This document shows, in pieces, positions 30,858-32,615 of a stretch of DNA of 32,615 bases. This stretch comes from CAXYVX01 sp964292495 (GTDB lineage: Bacteria > Patescibacteriota > Saccharimonadia > Saccharimonadales > Saccharimonadaceae). A model generated the notes under the pieces. The model saw only the letters and a program-made list of their open reading frames with translations. It did not search any database and was not told where the DNA came from. The first letter of the stretch is position 1. Every line of letters begins with the position of its first letter. The DNA lies in contig CAXYVX010000004.1 of assembly GCA_964292495.1 (NCBI GenBank), positions 1-32,615 on the forward strand, in the 5' to 3' direction. A program made the position numbers and the translations under genes.

Positions 30858-32419
30858 TTCCCCAGTTCCTCCGTAATCGCGTCAATTTCTTCGCGAAGTT
30901 TTGTGATTTTCGCGACCGTTTCGCGAATTTCTACATTTAGTTCATCAATGTCAATCTTCTCGCTTTTATCTTCCGCTTCCACGTAGCTCGAAACGCTCAA
31001 ATTGTAATCATTTTCGCGAATTTTGTCATAACTTACGGATTTCGCGAAATATTCTTGATCGGATTTCTCGCGAAAAGTTCCGATGATTTTCGCGATATTT
31101 TCCTCTGTTAGAATATTATTATTCGTTTCTTTTTTGAATTCCGCGCTCGCATCAATGAACAACGTATTTGTGTCAGCTTTGTTTTTCGCAAGAACTAAAA
31201 CACATGTCGCTATACTAGTGCCAAAAAACATATTTGGCGGCAGCTGAATAATCGCCTCAACGAAATTGTTATCGATCAGATATTTGCGAATTTTTTGCTC
31301 CGCGCCACCACGATAAAAAATCCCTGGAAAACTAACGATTGCCGCGTGACCTTTCGCCGACAGATAATTCAATGCATGCAAAATAAACGCAAAATCCGCC
31401 TTACTTTTCGGCGCCAAGACCCCAGCTGGAGCAAAACGATCATCGTTGATCAAAGTTGGATCATCCGATCCGATCCAACCAATAGAATACGGCGGATTGG
31501 AAACGATCACATCGAACGGTTTTTCATTATTATGTTTTGGATTAAGCAAAGTGTCGCCGAGTTTAATATTGAAATCCGCGAAATTTACACCATGCAAAAT
31601 CATATTCATCCGCGCCAAGTTATAAGTTTCGAGCATTTTTTCCTGACCGAAAAAACCGTTTTTGAGGATCTTACTATCAAGAAGTTTTTTCGATTGAAGT
31701 AAGAGCGAACCCGAACCGGCGGTCGGATCGTAAATCTTGTTTATTTCTGTCATTCCGTCAGTCGCGAGCAACGAAACAAGCCTACTAACATTTTGCGGAG
31801 TGAAGAATTCACCACCAGATTTTCCAGCGTTCGCAGCATAATTTCCGATCAAATATTCGTAAGCGTCGCCAAAAACATCAATGTTATTTTCGCGAAAATC
31901 GTCCGTACCGAAATCGATCTCCGCAATTCCGCGCAAAACGTCCGCAAGATTCTTATTTTTTTCGCTCACATTACCGCCGAGAGTTGACGCCGTTAGATTA
32001 ACTTCTGCAAATAGGCCTTTTATGTCATCCTCACTTGGCGCTCCGTTTGCAGAATTCTCAAATGCGTCGAAGATATTTTTGAGCTCAACATTCAAATCTT
32101 CAGAAATATCATCAAGCCTTGAAATCACATTCTCAAAAAGCTGTGAGGGATAGAGAAAGTATCCCTTAACTTTCACAGCTTCACGCGCGATTTCATCCGA
32201 CACCTCCTCATCAGTCAACTTCGCGAAATCAAAATCTTCTTCGCCTGCGTTCCACTCATTCTCGTTAAAATATTTCGCGATATCTTCAGAGACGAAACGA
32301 TAAAATAAGATTCCTAAGATATAATTGCGAAAATCTTGCCCGCTGACCGCGCCACGAGTTCTATTTGCGATCGCCCAAATTTTACGATGAAGCTCCGCAC
32401 GTTGATTATTTGATGTCAT
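30854..32419 (-). CDS. hsdM: Type I restriction-modification methyltransferase subunit
   Basis: HsdM methylates adenine in the target chosen by HsdS and is needed for both modification and restriction. The 521-residue protein has the helical N-terminal domain (about 10-165), FFTPQNVSRLV near 205, the SAM-binding motif DPTAGSGSLL (231-240) and the catalytic NPPY (308-311), typical of N6-adenine methyltransferases. The C-terminus is helical and charged. ATG 32419 has a strong GGAGGG Shine-Dalgarno, unlike the rest of the operon. It is the first gene, 59 bp after the clpP stop. The 4-nt overlaps through rhuM and hsdS indicate tight coupling. Confidence 0.95.
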   Translation of the reverse strand: MTSNNQRAELHRKIWAIANRTRGAVSGQDFRNYILGILFYRFVSEDIAKYFNENEWNAGEEDFDFAKLTDEEVSDEIAREAVKVKGYFLYPSQLFENVISRLDDISEDLNVELKNIFDAFENSANGAPSEDDIKGLFAEVNLTASTLGGNVSEKNKNLADVLRGIAEIDFGTDDFRENNIDVFGDAYEYLIGNYAANAGKSGGEFFTPQNVSRLVSLLATDGMTEINKIYDPTAGSGSLLLQSKKLLDSKILKNGFFGQEKMLETYNLARMNMILHGVNFADFNIKLGDTLLNPKHNNEKPFDVIVSNPPYSIGWIGSDDPTLINDDRFAPAGVLAPKSKADFAFILHALNYLSAKGHAAIVSFPGIFYRGGAEQKIRKYLIDNNFVEAIIQLPPNMFFGTSIATCVLVLAKNKADTNTLFIDASAEFKKETNNNILTEENIAKIIGTFREKSDQEYFAKSVSYDKIRENDYNLSVSSYVEAEDKSEKIDIDELNVEIRETVAKITKLREEIDAITEELGK

Positions 32420-32440
32420 ATACCCTCCTGTGATTTATAT

Positions 32441-32456
32441 ATCAAGTATTTTAGCA
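32441..32456 (-). promoter_or_regulatory. Possible promoter of the restriction operon
   Basis: TGC-TAAAAT, an extended -10 (-10 at 32453-32448), lies upstream of hsdM on the minus strand. No convincing -35 is seen. Readthrough from clpP is also possible. Confidence 0.4.
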
Positions 32457-32478
32457 TTTTCCGCGCAATTTCGCGAAA

Positions 32479-32615
32479 TCACTTCGCTGCCTTCACCACA
32501 TCATCCACCAACCCATATTTCTTCGCCTCTTCCGCCGTCATCCAATAATCGCGCTCCATGTCTTCGCGAATTTTCTTTTCCGTCTGACCCGTCGCTTCAA
32601 CCAAAATATCAATCA
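32479..32615 (-). CDS. clpP: ATP-dependent Clp protease proteolytic subunit, C-terminal part
   Basis: Only the last 45 residues are in the window, ending at TGA 32479. They read ILVEATGQTEKKIREDMERD, then YWMTAEEAKKYGLVDDV, which is the characteristic C-terminal region of ClpP, including the Asp of the catalytic triad (ERD) and the YGLVD end. The Ser and His of the triad lie outside the window. ClpP forms the barrel of the Clp protease that degrades unfolded or tagged proteins delivered by ClpX or ClpC. Confidence 0.92.
   Translation of the reverse strand, partial: IDILVEATGQTEKKIREDMERDYWMTAEEAKKYGLVDDVVKAAK

Larger units (their letters stand above)
821..32570. repeat. Highly iterated palindrome TTCGCGAA across the window
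   Basis: About 80 copies by eye (for example 821, 9428, 13597, 17624, 25237 and 31014), in genes and between them, often extended to TTTCGCGAAA. With AT near 56%, roughly half a copy is expected by chance. Density is about one per 200 bp in 12232-16607, against about one per 700 bp in rpoBC and one copy in pyk. In genes it is read as Phe-Ala-Lys/Asn/Glu, Ser-Arg or Arg-Glu depending on frame. Confidence 0.93.

Noticed and set aside
1..32615. Alternative genetic code with UGA as Gly or Trp
   Set aside because: TGA ends clpP, the 3424-4140 ATPase and others exactly where families end, and no in-frame TGA interrupts a conserved gene except at the A7 frameshift.

Overview
The window looks like a chromosomal segment of a reduced-genome bacterium of the Patescibacteria/CPR, most likely Candidatus Saccharibacteria (TM7). 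This is an inference from a VirB6/TrbL-like secretion cluster, divergent core proteins, tight gene packing and Lys/Phe-rich proteins. TGA is used as an ordinary stop (clpP, the first ABC ATPase), which argues against the UGA-recoding CPR groups. Every gene is on the minus strand except one ABC ATPase/permease pair (3424-5426). No rRNA, tRNA, CRISPR array or transposase was seen.

Layout, left to right. 1-3331: three minus-strand genes of a type IV secretion-like membrane complex (a VirB6/TrbL-like protein split into two ORFs, then a second paralogue cut by the window edge). 3424-5426: a MacB-type ABC ATPase and FtsX-like permease, divergent from the secretion genes. 5557-7086: pyruvate kinase. 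7196-9765: a second ABC ATPase/permease pair, whose ATPase appears frameshifted in an A7 run. 9866-11965: fusA (EF-G) with a long structured leader holding a 13-codon ORF. 12232-16607: five accessory genes (GT2 glycosyltransferase, histidine phosphatase, SGNH hydrolase, CYTH protein, SAM methyltransferase) placed between rpsG and fusA, where a classical str operon would be continuous. 16713-17605: rpsG and rpsL. 17853-25209: rpoC and rpoB. 25509-32419: a four-gene type I restriction-modification operon, hsdM-rhuM-hsdS-hsdR. 32479-32615: the C-terminus of clpP.

The strongest sequence-level signal is the 8-bp palindrome TTCGCGAA. I count about 80 copies by eye, where base composition predicts fewer than one. 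It is densest in the accessory genes and sparsest in the most conserved ones. Copies also sit in pairs in the 5' leaders of rpoB, rpsL and fusA, where two copies can fold on each other as a hairpin just upstream of the Shine-Dalgarno site. A second theme is slippage-prone sequence: a G10 tract inside the promoter of the methyltransferase operon, an A7 frameshift in an ABC ATPase, three 12-bp TAEL repeats and a G7 run in hsdS, and a 118-bp near-perfect duplication in a secretion gene. A third theme is unusual residues in universal proteins: RpoC lacks the cysteines of both zinc sites and has an altered trigger loop, RpoB has Asn at rifampicin position 526, and EF-G has NKIN instead of NKxD.

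Several genes have a good -10 box about 7 nt from the start codon and no Shine-Dalgarno, which suggests leaderless mRNAs. Others (rpsL, rpsG, fusA, hsdM, CYTH) have clear Shine-Dalgarno sites. All motif, promoter and hairpin calls were made by eye without any search or folding program.
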